Below are positions 1 to 8,215 of a DNA stretch of 64,000 nucleotides, piece after piece. The position numbers and the translations under genes are program-made. The stretch spans positions 118,354 through 182,353 of the forward strand of contig NZ_JWLI01000012.1 of assembly GCF_000813965.1 (NCBI RefSeq). Reading direction: 5' to 3'. How positions within the stretch are numbered: position 1 is the first letter of the stretch; each line of letters opens with the position of its first letter. The stretch comes from Leisingera sp. ANG-M7. Its GTDB lineage: Bacteria; Pseudomonadota; Alphaproteobacteria; Rhodobacterales; Rhodobacteraceae. Below the pieces are notes generated by a model. It did no database searches. It was not told where the DNA came from and saw only the letters and a program-made list of their open reading frames with translations.

Positions 1-240
1 AAATTCTTTCACGAAACCGCAATCCCGCTGATGAAGGGCACCGACGGCATCGTCTCAGTCCTGCCTGGCGCGCCGCGTGCCGAGACCCCGCGGGAGTTCA
101 GTTTTGTCATGGTCTGGAGGGACCTGGCCGCGCTCAAGGCCTTTGTGGGCGAGGATTACACCAGTCCGCACATCAACCCGGCCGAGGCCGAGCTGGTCGA
201 GTCGCGCACCATCAAACACTATGACCTGGTAGAAGCCTGA
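1..240 (+). CDS. C-terminal part of a small antibiotic-biosynthesis-monooxygenase-fold (ABM/dimeric alpha-beta barrel-like) protein
   Basis: The reading frame is open from the first base and ends at a TGA at 238-240, so the start lies outside the window; 79 residues are visible. The piece carries the pattern common at the end of dimeric alpha-beta barrel proteins: a strand with F-S-F-V-M-V-W, a helix rich in Leu/Ala (DLAALKAF), then a His-containing tail. The family includes small heme- or quinol-oxidising monooxygenases as well as many proteins of unknown role. The gene converges on the FMN-binding protein gene and overlaps its end by 22 bp. Function cannot be fixed from the fragment. Confidence 0.55.
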   Translation, partial: KFFHETAIPLMKGTDGIVSVLPGAPRAETPREFSFVMVWRDLAALKAFVGEDYTSPHINPAEAELVESRTIKHYDLVEA

Positions 241-842
241 CGCATCAGCACAGCCAGCGCCTCCAGCTCCGCACCGGTACCGCCAGCGATCCTCTCCGCC
301 GCGGCGGCGCGCGCGGCGTCCGGCTTATTCTGGCTCAGTTTCCAGGTGCCATCGACAGCCGTGATCCGCATCCGGGCTGGCACGATCATCCGCATCATCC
401 GCGCCAGCGCCTCTGCGCCCATCTTGCCAGTGGTCCAGGGCGGTTTCGGCGCCAGCCGCGCCTCGTAAAAGGCCGACTGCCGGTCCAGCAGGCCGCGCAA
501 TTCCTCATTCGGACGCAACTCCAGCTCGCCGGTCAGATGCACCGCGACATAGTTCCAGGTCGGCACCTGATCCGCTACCCCGTACCAGTCCGGTGAGACA
601 TAGCCATCCGGCCCGCTGACAGCGATCCTGGCCGGGCGCGCTTCCTTCAGCATCCGCACAATCGGATTGGAGCGCACCAGATGCAATTCCGCCCATTCCC
701 CGTCTTCGGAAATCAGGAACGGCACATGACTGATGAACGGCGCCTCCTCCGCGGACACGGCCAGCACGCCAAAGGCCCTCGCACGAGCATACGCCAGATT
801 CTGCGCCGTCTCCGCGTCATGGAAAACCGGATTGGGATGCAT
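219..842 (-). CDS. PaiB-like FMN-binding protein (putative negative transcriptional regulator family)
   Basis: The 207-residue product begins MHPNPVF and contains the PaiB/FMN-binding split-barrel features: F-G-V-L-A-V then I-S-H-V-P-F-L, a hydrophilic loop with H-L-V-R-S-N-P, and the Y-V-S-P-D-W-Y and T-W-N-Y-V-A-V-H signatures typical of the family. The start at 842 is chosen because an AGGAG lies just upstream; the frame is open further, into the riboswitch region, but that part does not look like protein. B. subtilis PaiB was described as a repressor, while most homologues are simply FMN/heme-binding proteins. It is divergent from ribH and its FMN riboswitch, which fits a flavin link but does not prove one. 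Confidence 0.85.
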   Translation of the reverse strand: MHPNPVFHDAETAQNLAYARARAFGVLAVSAEEAPFISHVPFLISEDGEWAELHLVRSNPIVRMLKEARPARIAVSGPDGYVSPDWYGVADQVPTWNYVAVHLTGELELRPNEELRGLLDRQSAFYEARLAPKPPWTTGKMGAEALARMMRMIVPARMRITAVDGTWKLSQNKPDAARAAAAERIAGGTGAELEALAVLMRQASTRS

Positions 843-1004
843 GCTGTTTCTCCTGCGCCTGCTCGTCCCGCGCACCATGGAACGGGGTCCTACAATTTGA
901 AAAGCTCCACTTCCCTGCTCAGGAACAATACCAATTTCACGTCCCGGCCGGGCGTCTAGCGTTCCGATCTTGAAATCAGCCGCGCCGCTTGGCAATGTCC
1001 GCGT

Positions 1005-1146
1005 GTTCTCAGGGCGGGGCGGAATTCCCCACCGGCGGTAAGCGGGCAGGTCCCGTAAGCCCGCGAGCGGCTTCCAGGCTTTTGGAAGTGTCAGCAGATC
1101 TGGTGCGATTCCAGAGCCGACGGTCACAGTCCGGATGGAAGAGAAC
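1005..1146 (+). promoter_or_regulatory. FMN riboswitch (RFN element) upstream of ribH
   Basis: The conserved RFN blocks are present in order: AGGGCGGGGCGGAATTCCCC, CCACCGGCGGTAA, AAGCCCGCGAGCG, CAGATCTGGTGCGATTCCAG, and GCCGACGGTCACAGTCCGGA. The closing P1 helix pairs GTTCTC (1005-1010) with GAGAAC (1141-1146). It sits 82 bp before the ribH start, so FMN probably represses ribH by termination or by masking the ribosome site. No strong terminator was seen between the aptamer and ribH, so translational control is the more likely mode (inference). Confidence 0.95.
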
Positions 1147-1228
1147 GTGCAGACGAGCCACGGATGACGTGCGCCCGTCTGTTCGTGATCGCCTTGGGTG
1201 ACGTGTCAAACCTATAGGAGATTACGAA

Positions 1229-1666
1229 ATGACACACACCCGCTATGCCTTCATCAAGGCGCAATGGCATGCCGATATTGTCGACCAAGCGCTGGAGGGC
1301 TTCCTGCAGCTGATCCCGGCGGAGCAGGTCGACGTGTTCGATGTTCCCGGCGCCTTTGAAATGCCCCTTCTGGCGCAGGAGCTGGCAAAGACCGGCAAAT
1401 ACGCCGCCGTGGCCTGCGCCGCCCTCGTGGTGGATGGCGGCATCTACCGGCATGATTTCGTGGCCCAGGCCGTGGTCGACGGTCTGATGCGCGCCGGTAT
1501 GGACACCGGCGTTCCGGTGCTGTCGGTCTCCTTGACCCCGCATCATTTCCAGGAAACGGAGCATCACATGGCCATCTACCGCGCGCACTTCGTGCAAAAA
1601 GGCAACGAAGCCGCCAGCGCGGCCCTGATGATCACCAAGACCCGGGAAGCCGCACTGGCCGCATAA
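1229..1666 (+). CDS. ribH: 6,7-dimethyl-8-ribityllumazine synthase, type II (RibH2-like)
   Basis: The enzyme condenses 5-amino-6-ribitylamino-uracil with 3,4-dihydroxy-2-butanone 4-phosphate in the penultimate step of riboflavin synthesis. The 145-residue product shows the lumazine synthase core: D-V-P-G-A-F-E-M-P at about residues 38-46, a central A-L-V-V-D-G-G-I-Y-R-H-D-F segment carrying the active-site His, and V-P-V-L-S-V-S-L-T-P. The D-G-G-I-Y-R-H-D sequence and short length match the decameric type II enzymes of Brucella and Mesorhizobium rather than the icosahedral RibH1. TAGGAG precedes the ATG. It stands alone, without ribBA or ribE, under its own FMN riboswitch. Confidence 0.93.
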   Translation: MTHTRYAFIKAQWHADIVDQALEGFLQLIPAEQVDVFDVPGAFEMPLLAQELAKTGKYAAVACAALVVDGGIYRHDFVAQAVVDGLMRAGMDTGVPVLSVSLTPHHFQETEHHMAIYRAHFVQKGNEAASAALMITKTREAALAA

Positions 1667-1700
1667 ACGCTGTACTTACAGTGCATTACCGCCTGCACCA

Positions 1701-1722
1701 GCCCGCCGCACCGGCGGCGGGC
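1701..1722 (+). terminator. GC-rich hairpin after ribH
   Basis: GCCCGCCGC and GCGGCGGGC form a perfect 9-bp stem with a 4-base loop, 35 bp after the ribH stop and before the convergent thiQ end. No T-run follows, so this is a weak terminator call. Confidence 0.4.
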
Positions 1723-1829
1723 ATCCGGCCCAAAGGCCGCAATATTGATTTAACCAATTGTTTACAAAAGAGGTTTCGCAGCAAAACCCCTTTTCACCTG
1801 CACCCGCCACAACCGCTCCCGGCAGCGGA

Positions 1830-2528
1830 TCAGGCAGATCCCAAATACGCCTTCAACGCCGGCGGCGGGTTATCCAGCAGCTCCGCCGCCGGCTCCGGCG
1901 GATGCGCCTTGCCGTCCGCCACCAGCACCACCTGGTCCGCGATCCGGCGGGCGTCGTTCGGGTCATGGCTGACCATCAGCACCGTGGCACCGCTTTCGCG
2001 GGCAAGTTCGGCAACCAGATCCAGCATCTCTGCCTTCAGCGCCGGGCCCAGCGCGGCAAAGGGCTCATCCAGCAGCAGGATATCGCGCCCCTGCACCAGC
2101 ACCCGCGCCAGCGCCACCCGGCTTTGCTGACCGCCGGACAGCGCCGCAGGCTTGCGTGTGCCCATGCCGCCCAGGCCAACCCGCTCCAGCGCGGCATCAA
2201 CCCGGCTCCACTCCGCCGAGCTCAGCCGCAGGTTCGCATGCAGCCCCAGGCCCACATTCTGTGCCACGGTCAGATGAGGGAACAGGTTGCCGTCCTGAAA
2301 CAGCATCGCCACAGGCCGCTTGCCCGGCGCCTGGCGGGTCAGCTCCGCGCCGTTCCACAAAATACTCCCGCGGGTGACGGGCAGGAAACCGGCCACTGCC
2401 TCCACCAGCGTGGATTTCCCGGCGCCAGAAGGGCCGATCACCGCCACGCAGGCGCCGGGCGCGATCTCCAGATCAGCCTCCACCGCGTAATCGCCGTTCA
2501 TGATCCGGCAGGTCTCAAGCCTCAGCAT
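1830..2528 (-). CDS. thiQ: Thiamine/TPP ABC transporter ATP-binding protein
   Basis: ATPase subunit powering uptake of thiamine and its phosphates with ThiP and ThiB. The 232 residues contain Walker A G-P-S-G-A-G-K-S-T at 32-40, Q-loop Gln78, signature L-S-G-G-Q-Q at 130-135, Walker B L-L-L-D-E-P at 151-156 and the switch His188 (V-S-H-D). The length matches ThiQ. It is the last gene of thiBPQ and its start lies inside the end of thiP (14 bp overlap), consistent with translational coupling. The substrate assignment rests mainly on operon order and the TPP riboswitch upstream of thiB. Confidence 0.92.
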   Translation of the reverse strand: MLRLETCRIMNGDYAVEADLEIAPGACVAVIGPSGAGKSTLVEAVAGFLPVTRGSILWNGAELTRQAPGKRPVAMLFQDGNLFPHLTVAQNVGLGLHANLRLSSAEWSRVDAALERVGLGGMGTRKPAALSGGQQSRVALARVLVQGRDILLLDEPFAALGPALKAEMLDLVAELARESGATVLMVSHDPNDARRIADQVVLVADGKAHPPEPAAELLDNPPPALKAYLGSA

Positions 2529-4071
2529 GCCAGCGTCCTCCGCGGTCCAAGATCCAGAATGCCCCCATCGACAGCATCAGCAAGAGCAGCGCCGCACCCG
2601 CTGCAGCCTCCATCCGGTAGGCCCCCATCAGCCGGTAGATCTGCAAAGGCAGCGTTGCAAAATCCGGATCGGCAAACAGTGCCACCACCCCCAGATCGCC
2701 CATCGACAGCGCCGCCGCCAGCCCGGCCGCGAACCCGGTTTGCGCCCGCATCCGCGGCAGGTAGACCCGGCGGATGAAACTCCAGCCCTGCATGTCCAGC
2801 GACAGCGACAGGCGGCCATAGCGCCCCAGCACCTCCCGCGCCCGCGGAACCAGGATCCGCATGGCAAAGGGCAGCGCCATCACCGCATTGACCAGCGCCG
2901 TCACCGGCAGCGCCAGCGCAAAAGGGTCCGCGACAGGGTAGATCAGAATGAACAGCCCGGTGCCGATCACCAGGGGGGAGGCCGCAAGGCCAAGGATGCC
3001 TGACAGCTCAGCCATGCCAGCACGCCCAGCGGCAGCCGCAGCGGCCATCGGCAAGGCCAGCATCAGCAGAATCACCGTGCTGAGCGCGGCAACCAGAACG
3101 GAGTTTCCAGCCGCCTGCCAAACGGATCCTTTCAAGGCAGCCAGCCCCGGCAGACCCGCCAGCACAATCGCCGCCAGCGGCAGCAGCAGAAACGCCGCGG
3201 ACAGAATAATCCAGAACCCGTCCAGTCCGCGCGCCAGTGCCTCCTGCCCGTCCCAGCGCTTCACAGCACGGTCAAGCCCGGCCCCAAATCCTTCGCCCGC
3301 CGACACCCGCAACGCCCCCAGCGCGGCTGCGCCGGTCAGCAATAGTTGCAGGCCCGACAGCAGCGCCGCGCGGCCCAGGTCGAAATCAAAACGGAACGCT
3401 TGATAGATGGCGAGTTCGATGGTGGTGGCCCGTGGCCCTCCGCCCAAAGTCAGCGCCACAGCAAAGCTCGACAGGCAAATGGCAAAGACAACCGCCAGCG
3501 CGCCGGGCGCCACCCGCCGCAGCATCGGCCCTTCCAGCAGCCGCCACATCGCCAGCGGCCCGGCATCCAGCTGCGCCGCCAGACGGAAGCGTTCGGCGGG
3601 GATCTCCTGCCAGCCCTGCAGAATCAGCCGGGTCGCCAGCGGCAGGTTGAAAAACACATGCGCCAGCACCACCCCGTGCAGGCCATAGATTTGAACAGGC
3701 TCTAACCCGAGGGAAATCAGCCCCAGGCTCAGCCAGCCCGCGCGGCCAAAGACCGCCAGCAGGCCTAGAATGGCAACAATCACCGGCAGGATGAACGGCG
3801 CACCCAACAGGGCAATCAAAAGGCTCCGGCCCCAAAACCGCCGCCGCGCCAGCGCGCGGGCGACAGGGATGGCAAGACCAACACTTAGCAAGGCCGACAG
3901 GCTCGCCTGGGTCAGCGTAAACCGCAGTGCGGCCCAGTCGCTGGCGCCAAACCCGGTGCCGGCCTCAGCCCTGAAGGCAACAGCCCCAAGCGTTCCCAGA
4001 ATCAGCGCCGCCACCAGAAGGGCCGCGCTGATACCGGGGTAAGCGCTTACTGGCTGAGCGCGTCCAGCCAT
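2515..4071 (-). CDS. thiP: Thiamine/TPP ABC transporter permease
   Basis: The 518-residue protein is a duplicated permease with two sets of membrane helices, each followed by an EAA-type loop that docks to ThiQ (W-Q-E-I-P-A-E-R-F-R-L-A-A-Q-L-D near residue 180, and a second near residue 430). The double-length architecture is typical of ThiP and iron-type permeases. The start overlaps the end of thiB by 25 bp. A rare TTA codon in the first half (around 3704) falls in a copy of the dispersed CAGGCTCTAACAAGG-like word described in the findings. Confidence 0.92.
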   Translation of the reverse strand: MAGRAQPVSAYPGISAALLVAALILGTLGAVAFRAEAGTGFGASDWAALRFTLTQASLSALLSVGLAIPVARALARRRFWGRSLLIALLGAPFILPVIVAILGLLAVFGRAGWLSLGLISLGLEPVQIYGLHGVVLAHVFFNLPLATRLILQGWQEIPAERFRLAAQLDAGPLAMWRLLEGPMLRRVAPGALAVVFAICLSSFAVALTLGGGPRATTIELAIYQAFRFDFDLGRAALLSGLQLLLTGAAALGALRVSAGEGFGAGLDRAVKRWDGQEALARGLDGFWIILSAAFLLLPLAAIVLAGLPGLAALKGSVWQAAGNSVLVAALSTVILLMLALPMAAAAAAGRAGMAELSGILGLAASPLVIGTGLFILIYPVADPFALALPVTALVNAVMALPFAMRILVPRAREVLGRYGRLSLSLDMQGWSFIRRVYLPRMRAQTGFAAGLAAALSMGDLGVVALFADPDFATLPLQIYRLMGAYRMEAAAGAALLLLMLSMGAFWILDRGGRWHAEA

Positions 4072-5024
4072 TCGCCCAGCGCCGCATCGCGCACTTCTGC
4101 CGCTTCCGTTTCGCTCAGCAGCAGCGATTTTTCAGGCGCAATCAGGGTGCCGAACCCTTCCGGCAGGCCCGCCGCCGGGGTCACCGCCGGATACATCCAG
4201 TTGGTGGTCGGGATGATCGACTGGAACGCATCCGACACCATGAAGGCCAGGAACTGGTCGGCCAGCTCCGGCTGGTCGGAGTTCGCCAGCTTGGCCGCAA
4301 CTTCCACCTGCATGTAGTGCCCCTCATCAAAAGCGGCGGCAGCCTTGGAGCCGTCTTCCTCGGCAATCAGGTGATAAGCGGGCGAAGTGGTGTAGGACAA
4401 AACCATGTCGGCCTCGCCTTCCAGGAACATGCCATAGGCCTCGGACCAGCCCTTGGTCACGGTGACCACGTTGTCAGACAGGCCCTTCCAGATCTCCGGC
4501 GCCTCGTCGCCATAGGCGGCCTTGACCCACAAGAGCAGGCCCAGACCGGGGGTGGAGGACCGCGGGTCCTGAATGACGATCTTCTTGTCGCTGGCCGCCA
4601 GTGCCTTGAAATCCGCAGGTGCCGCGGCATCGGCGTTGTGGACAAAGGCAAAGTAGCCCCAGTCATAGGGCACAAAGGTTGCGTCGTTCCATTCCACCGG
4701 CAGCGCAAACTCGGCGCTCACCGAATGCTCTGCAAACAACCCGGTTTCCTTGGCCGCCGCGGTCAGGTTGGTATCCAGCCCCAGAACCACGTCCGCGTCC
4801 GAACGCGCGCCCTCCAGCTTGACCCGCGCCAGCAGCGCCGCGCCATCGCCTGCGCCAACCAGTTTCAGGTCGCAGCCGCACACCTCTTCAAACGCCTTTT
4901 CCACTGCCGGGCCCGGGCCCCAGTCGGAAACAAAGCTGTCATAGGTATAAACGGTGAGTTCGGGCGTTTCGGCAAAGGCTGCCGAGGCGCCAAGCAGTCC
5001 CGCTGCAAATGCAAGATGTTTCAT
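4047..5024 (-). CDS. thiB: Periplasmic thiamine/TPP-binding protein
   Basis: The 325-residue product starts with a signal peptide ([10 protein letters not shown] then an A-F-A cleavage site near residue 18) and continues as a class-II solute-binding protein: T-V-Y-T-Y-D-S-F near the N terminus, a C-G-C pair near residue 53, and P-Y-D-W-G-Y-F-A-F typical of ThiB. The ATG at 5024 follows an AAGGAGGAT ribosome site; the frame is open 9 codons further up but that extension would precede the signal peptide. It is the first gene of thiBPQ and is read directly from the TPP riboswitch. Confidence 0.93.
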   Translation of the reverse strand: MKHLAFAAGLLGASAAFAETPELTVYTYDSFVSDWGPGPAVEKAFEEVCGCDLKLVGAGDGAALLARVKLEGARSDADVVLGLDTNLTAAAKETGLFAEHSVSAEFALPVEWNDATFVPYDWGYFAFVHNADAAAPADFKALAASDKKIVIQDPRSSTPGLGLLLWVKAAYGDEAPEIWKGLSDNVVTVTKGWSEAYGMFLEGEADMVLSYTTSPAYHLIAEEDGSKAAAAFDEGHYMQVEVAAKLANSDQPELADQFLAFMVSDAFQSIIPTTNWMYPAVTPAAGLPEGFGTLIAPEKSLLLSETEAAEVRDAALGEWLDALSQ

Positions 5025-5068
5025 GCCATCCTCCTTTGCGGCTTTGGGCAAGGGTGGAGGCTGTCCAG

Positions 5069-5141
5069 TACCTTCCCTCCGCCGGTGTGATCCGGTTCAG
5101 GTTCAACGGGTGTCATCTCAGCGCTTGCGCGCACCCCGAGG
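5069..5141 (-). promoter_or_regulatory. TPP riboswitch (THI element) controlling thiBPQ
   Basis: Read on the minus strand, the element has GGGGTGC, the diagnostic CTGAGATGACACCC, GAACCTGATCCGGTTC and ACCGGCGGAGGGAAGG. These are the P2-P5 core of the thi-box in the right order. The 3' edge lies about 45 nt before the thiB ATG, so occlusion of the ribosome site by bound TPP is the likely mechanism (inference). Confidence 0.96.
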
Positions 5142-5241
5142 TGGCGCGGACATTAGGCCCCAGCCGCAGCAATGACAAGCCAAAGCCCCGCCAGGACCTA
5201 CGCTTCAGGCAAACTGGACCGCTGCCAGTGCCGAGCCCGCG

Positions 5242-5301
5242 TTCTTCTGGCTCAAAATATCCCAGGGGAGCCGCCCCAGGCGGCGGGGGCAGCGCCCCCT
5301 C
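5242..5301 (+). repeat. Intergenic repeat, 'AAAATATCCC' family, copy 1
   Basis: The block begins TTCTTCTGGCTCAAAATATC, runs through CCAGGGGAGCCGCC and ends GGGGGCAGCGCCCC. Related blocks occur at 17966-18084, 38941-38979 and 42141-42190. It lies in the divergent thiB/aroC gap and contains G/C-rich inverted segments. Confidence 0.6.
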
Positions 5302-5380
5302 TCGCTTTTGCCGCAGAGGAATCCGCTTGAGGCACAGCCCCCTGCCCGCTAAGCACGTCCCGCAAAGGAGACCGCGCCTC

Positions 5381-6481
5381 ATGTCGATGAACAGCTTTGG
5401 ACACCTCTTCCGCGTCACCACCTGGGGCGAGAGCCACGGGCCCGCGCTTGGCGCCACCGTCGACGGCTGCCCGCCGAATGTGCCGCTGGAGCCGGAAATG
5501 CTGCAGCAGTGGCTCGACAAGCGCCGCCCCGGCCAGAACAAGAACACCACCCAGCGCAATGAGCCGGACGCGGTGAAGATCCTCTCCGGTGTGTTCGACG
5601 GCATGTCCACCGGCACCCCGATCCAGCTGATGATCGAGAACACCGATCAGCGCTCCAAGGATTACGGCGAGATTTCCCAGACTTTCCGTCCGGGACACGC
5701 CGACATCACCTATTTCCAGAAATACGGCAACCGCGACTACCGCGGCGGCGGCCGCTCCTCGGCGCGCGAAACCGCGGCGCGGGTGGCGGCCGGCGGTGTT
5801 GCACGTGAAGCAATCAAGGCGCTGGCGCCGGGACTGGAGATCAAGGGCTACATGACCCGAATGGGTGAGCTGGGGATCGACCGCAGCCGCTTTGACTGGG
5901 ATGCGATCGAAACCAACGACTTCTGGATCCCCGACGCAGGCGCGGTGCAGGAATGGGAAGATTACCTGCAAGCCCTGCGCAAGGCGCACGATTCGGTCGG
6001 CGCGGTGGTTGAGGTTGTCGCCCGTGGCGTCCCCGCCGGTATCGGCGCGCCGGTTTACGGCAAGCTGGACACCGACATGGCCGCCGCGATGATGTCGATC
6101 AACGCCGTGAAAGGCGTCGAGATCGGCGAGGGCATGAACGCCGCGCGGCTCAAAGGCTCGGAAAATGCCGATGAGATCTTCATGGGCGCAAACGGGCCGG
6201 AATATTCCTCCAACCACGCCGGCGGCATCCTCGGCGGCATCTCCACCGGGCAGGATGTGGTGGTACGCTTTGCGGTCAAACCGACCTCCTCGATCCTTAC
6301 CCCGCGCCAGTCGATCCGCAAGGACGGCTCTGCCACCGAAGTTATCACCAAGGGCCGTCACGACCCCTGCGTCGGCATCCGCGCGGTGCCGGTGGCCGAG
6401 GCAATGATGGCCTGTGTTATCCTGGACCACCTGCTGCTGCACCGCGGCCAGATCGGCGAAAACCAGGGCCGCATCGGCTGA
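5381..6481 (+). CDS. aroC: Chorismate synthase
   Basis: Catalyses the FMNH2-dependent loss of phosphate from EPSP to give chorismate, the last shikimate-pathway step. The 366-residue product has the family signatures G-E-S-H-G-P-A-L-G at 16-24 and the Arg-rich [14 protein letters not shown] at 121-134, and ends normally. The ATG at 5381 is preceded by AAAGGAG at 5364-5370; the frame is open for over 350 bp upstream but that region is antisense to the TPP riboswitch and repeat and is not coding. It is transcribed alone, divergently from thiB. Confidence 0.97.
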   Translation: MSMNSFGHLFRVTTWGESHGPALGATVDGCPPNVPLEPEMLQQWLDKRRPGQNKNTTQRNEPDAVKILSGVFDGMSTGTPIQLMIENTDQRSKDYGEISQTFRPGHADITYFQKYGNRDYRGGGRSSARETAARVAAGGVAREAIKALAPGLEIKGYMTRMGELGIDRSRFDWDAIETNDFWIPDAGAVQEWEDYLQALRKAHDSVGAVVEVVARGVPAGIGAPVYGKLDTDMAAAMMSINAVKGVEIGEGMNAARLKGSENADEIFMGANGPEYSSNHAGGILGGISTGQDVVVRFAVKPTSSILTPRQSIRKDGSATEVITKGRHDPCVGIRAVPVAEAMMACVILDHLLLHRGQIGENQGRIG

Positions 6482-6516
6482 ACCGCTGACGGCTGACGGG
6501 ACCTGTTGCGAAGCAC

Positions 6517-6539
6517 TGCAAAACCAAGCAGGTTTTGCA
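6517..6539. repeat. Perfect inverted repeat after aroC
   Basis: TGCAAAACC and GGTTTTGCA form a 9-bp stem around a 5-base loop, 35 bp after the aroC stop and 28 bp before the next start. It may act as a terminator or mRNA end for aroC, though no T-run follows. Confidence 0.45.
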
Positions 6540-6567
6540 CAGCCCGTTTCACATCCGGTCCTTTGAT

Positions 6568-7722
6568 ATGCTGATTACCCTGGCCGTTTCCGGCTACCGC
6601 TCAATCCGTGATGCGGCCCTGCCGCTGGAGCAGCTCACCGTGGTGAGCGGCGCCAACGGCGCGGGCAAATCCTCACTCTACCGCTCGCTGCGGCTGCTGG
6701 CAGAGATGGCACAGGGGCGCGCCATTGCTTCGCTGGCCTCTGAGGGCGGTCTGGACTCGACGCTTTGGGCCGGCCCAGAACACATCAGCGCCCGGATGCG
6801 GCGCGGTGAAATTCCGGTTGAGGGCACCCGCCGCAAGAACTCGGTCGCGCTGAAGCTGGGGTTTGCCGCCGAAGACTACGGCTATGCTGTGGATCTGGGC
6901 CTGCCCGCACCGGTGCCGCGCACGATGTTCGGCAAGGATCCTGAGATCAAGTCTGAGGCGCTTTGGGTTGGCGAGAGCCTGGGCCGCGCCAACAGCATTG
7001 CCGAACGCCGCGGTGCGGTTGTCACGGGCCGGGACGGCAGCGGCCGCAAGATCGAACTGTCGCGTGATCTGCGCCCTTTCGACAGCATGATGACCCATGC
7101 CGCCGACCCTGTGCAGGCGCCCGAAATGCTGTCCCTGCGGGAGCGGATGCGCGGCTGGCGGTTTTATGACAGCTTGCGCACCGACCGGGATTCGCCTGCC
7201 CGGCGCCCCGCTGTAGGCACCCGCACGCCGGCGCTGGCGGGCGACGGTGCGGATCTGGCTGCAGCCATTGCCACCCTTCGGGAAATTGGCGACGGGCCGG
7301 CTTTTGACGAAGCCATCGAGGATGCCTTCCCGGGCGCCAGCGCCGATGTCTCGCTGCAGGGTGGGCTGTTTTCTGTGGAGATGCAGCAGCATGGTCTGCT
7401 GCGGCCGCTCTCGGCAGCGGAGCTGTCAGACGGCACCCTGCGCTATGTGCTGCTGGCCACCGCGCTGCTGACGCCGCGCCCGCCCGAGCTGATGGTGCTG
7501 AACGAACCCGAAACCAGCCTGCACCCCGACCTCATTGCGCCCTTGGCACGGCTGATCAAACGCGCGAGCCGCAACAGCCAGATCATCGTGGTCTCCCACA
7601 ACAGCCGTCTGGCCCGGGAACTGGAGGACGCCGGGGCATTGTCCGTAATCCTGCAAAAGGAATTCGGAGAAACCCGCATTGACGAGCTGGAGCCGCCGCG
7701 CTGGAGCTGGCCAAAGCGCTGA
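6568..7722 (+). CDS. AAA/RecF-like predicted ATPase (COG4637 type)
   Basis: The 384-residue protein starts MLITLAVSGYRSI, the usual opening of RecF/SMC-like AAA_21 ATPases. Walker A is G-A-N-G-A-G-K-S-S at 28-36; the late L-N-E-P-E-T-S-L-H-P-D (about 311-321) is the Walker B/D-loop; and V-V-S-H-N-S-R about 25 residues later is the switch His. It has no long coiled coil, nuclease or TOPRIM domain, so it is not an OLD nuclease. Proteins of this type occur widely with no established role. No partner gene of a defence system lies beside it: aroC is upstream and a MerR regulator converges downstream. Confidence 0.8.
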   Translation: MLITLAVSGYRSIRDAALPLEQLTVVSGANGAGKSSLYRSLRLLAEMAQGRAIASLASEGGLDSTLWAGPEHISARMRRGEIPVEGTRRKNSVALKLGFAAEDYGYAVDLGLPAPVPRTMFGKDPEIKSEALWVGESLGRANSIAERRGAVVTGRDGSGRKIELSRDLRPFDSMMTHAADPVQAPEMLSLRERMRGWRFYDSLRTDRDSPARRPAVGTRTPALAGDGADLAAAIATLREIGDGPAFDEAIEDAFPGASADVSLQGGLFSVEMQQHGLLRPLSAAELSDGTLRYVLLATALLTPRPPELMVLNEPETSLHPDLIAPLARLIKRASRNSQIIVVSHNSRLARELEDAGALSVILQKEFGETRIDELEPPRWSWPKR

Positions 7723-7725
7723 AAC

Positions 7726-8142
7726 TCAGCTGTGATCGCCTGCGCATTGGCTATGGTCGCCTAGCGCCGTCAGCACCTTGCAGCAGCCGCCATTGCCGCC
7801 GTCGCACAGGTGGCTGATCCTCTCCAGCTCAGACGCCAGTTGCTGCAGCTTGCGGATGCGGTCGCGGACATTGGCCAGCTGGCTGCGGGCAATCCTGTCA
7901 GCTTCGGCGCAGTCATCGCCCAGATGCCCGTCCAGCCCCATCAGCGCCTTGATGTCCTCCAGCGAGAAGCCGAGATCGCGCGCATGTTTGATGAAACCCA
8001 GCGCATCCATGCCGTCCTGCCCGTAGCGGCGCTGGTTGCCGGCATTGCGGCCCGGCTGCGGCAGCAGGCCGATCTCCTCGTAGTAGCGGATGGTAGGAAC
8101 CTTCACGCCCGTGGCCTTGGACAGCTGACCGATGGAAAACAT
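7726..8142 (-). CDS. MerR-family metal-responsive regulator (CadR/PbrR/ZntR-like)
   Basis: The 138-residue product has an N-terminal winged helix (M-F-S-I-G-Q-L-S-K-A-T-G-V then Y-Y-E-E-I-G-L-L), a dimerising helix, and a C-terminal metal-binding tail. Cysteines lie at 78, 113, 120, 121 and 133, with His at 111, 130 and 137. Cys78 corresponds to the conserved Cys at the start of the dimer helix in ZntR/CadR proteins. Divergent from the CDF transporter across a MerR-type promoter, so it should sense a soft divalent metal (Cd, Pb or Zn) and activate efflux. Confidence 0.9.
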   Translation of the reverse strand: MFSIGQLSKATGVKVPTIRYYEEIGLLPQPGRNAGNQRRYGQDGMDALGFIKHARDLGFSLEDIKALMGLDGHLGDDCAEADRIARSQLANVRDRIRKLQQLASELERISHLCDGGNGGCCKVLTALGDHSQCAGDHS

Positions 8143-8154
8143 CGCAATGACCTC

Positions 8155-8185
8155 TTGATGCTCTAGTGACTAGAGGCCCTACATT
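8155..8185 (+). promoter_or_regulatory. MerR-type promoter/operator with 19-bp spacer
   Basis: TTGATG (-35, 8155-8160) and TACATT (-10, 8180-8185) are separated by 19 bp, the over-long spacing that MerR proteins correct by untwisting DNA. Inside lies a perfect dyad CTCTAG-TGA-CTAGAG (8161-8175). Orientation drives the transporter gene; the regulator starts 13 bp away on the other side, so the same site should autoregulate it. Confidence 0.85.
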
Positions 8186-8215
8186 GATCTCGAATCAGGA
8201 ATGAGGACAAGAGCA

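Noticed and set aside
5009..5380. Upstream in-frame extension of aroC
   Set aside because: Runs through the TPP riboswitch and a repeat block; the real start has a strong ribosome site at 5364-5370.
6568..7722. AAA ATPase as part of a defence system (OLD/Gabija/retron-like)
   Set aside because: No TOPRIM or nuclease domain and no partner gene; the neighbours are aroC and a metal regulator. Housekeeping-type COG4637 ATPase is the simpler call.
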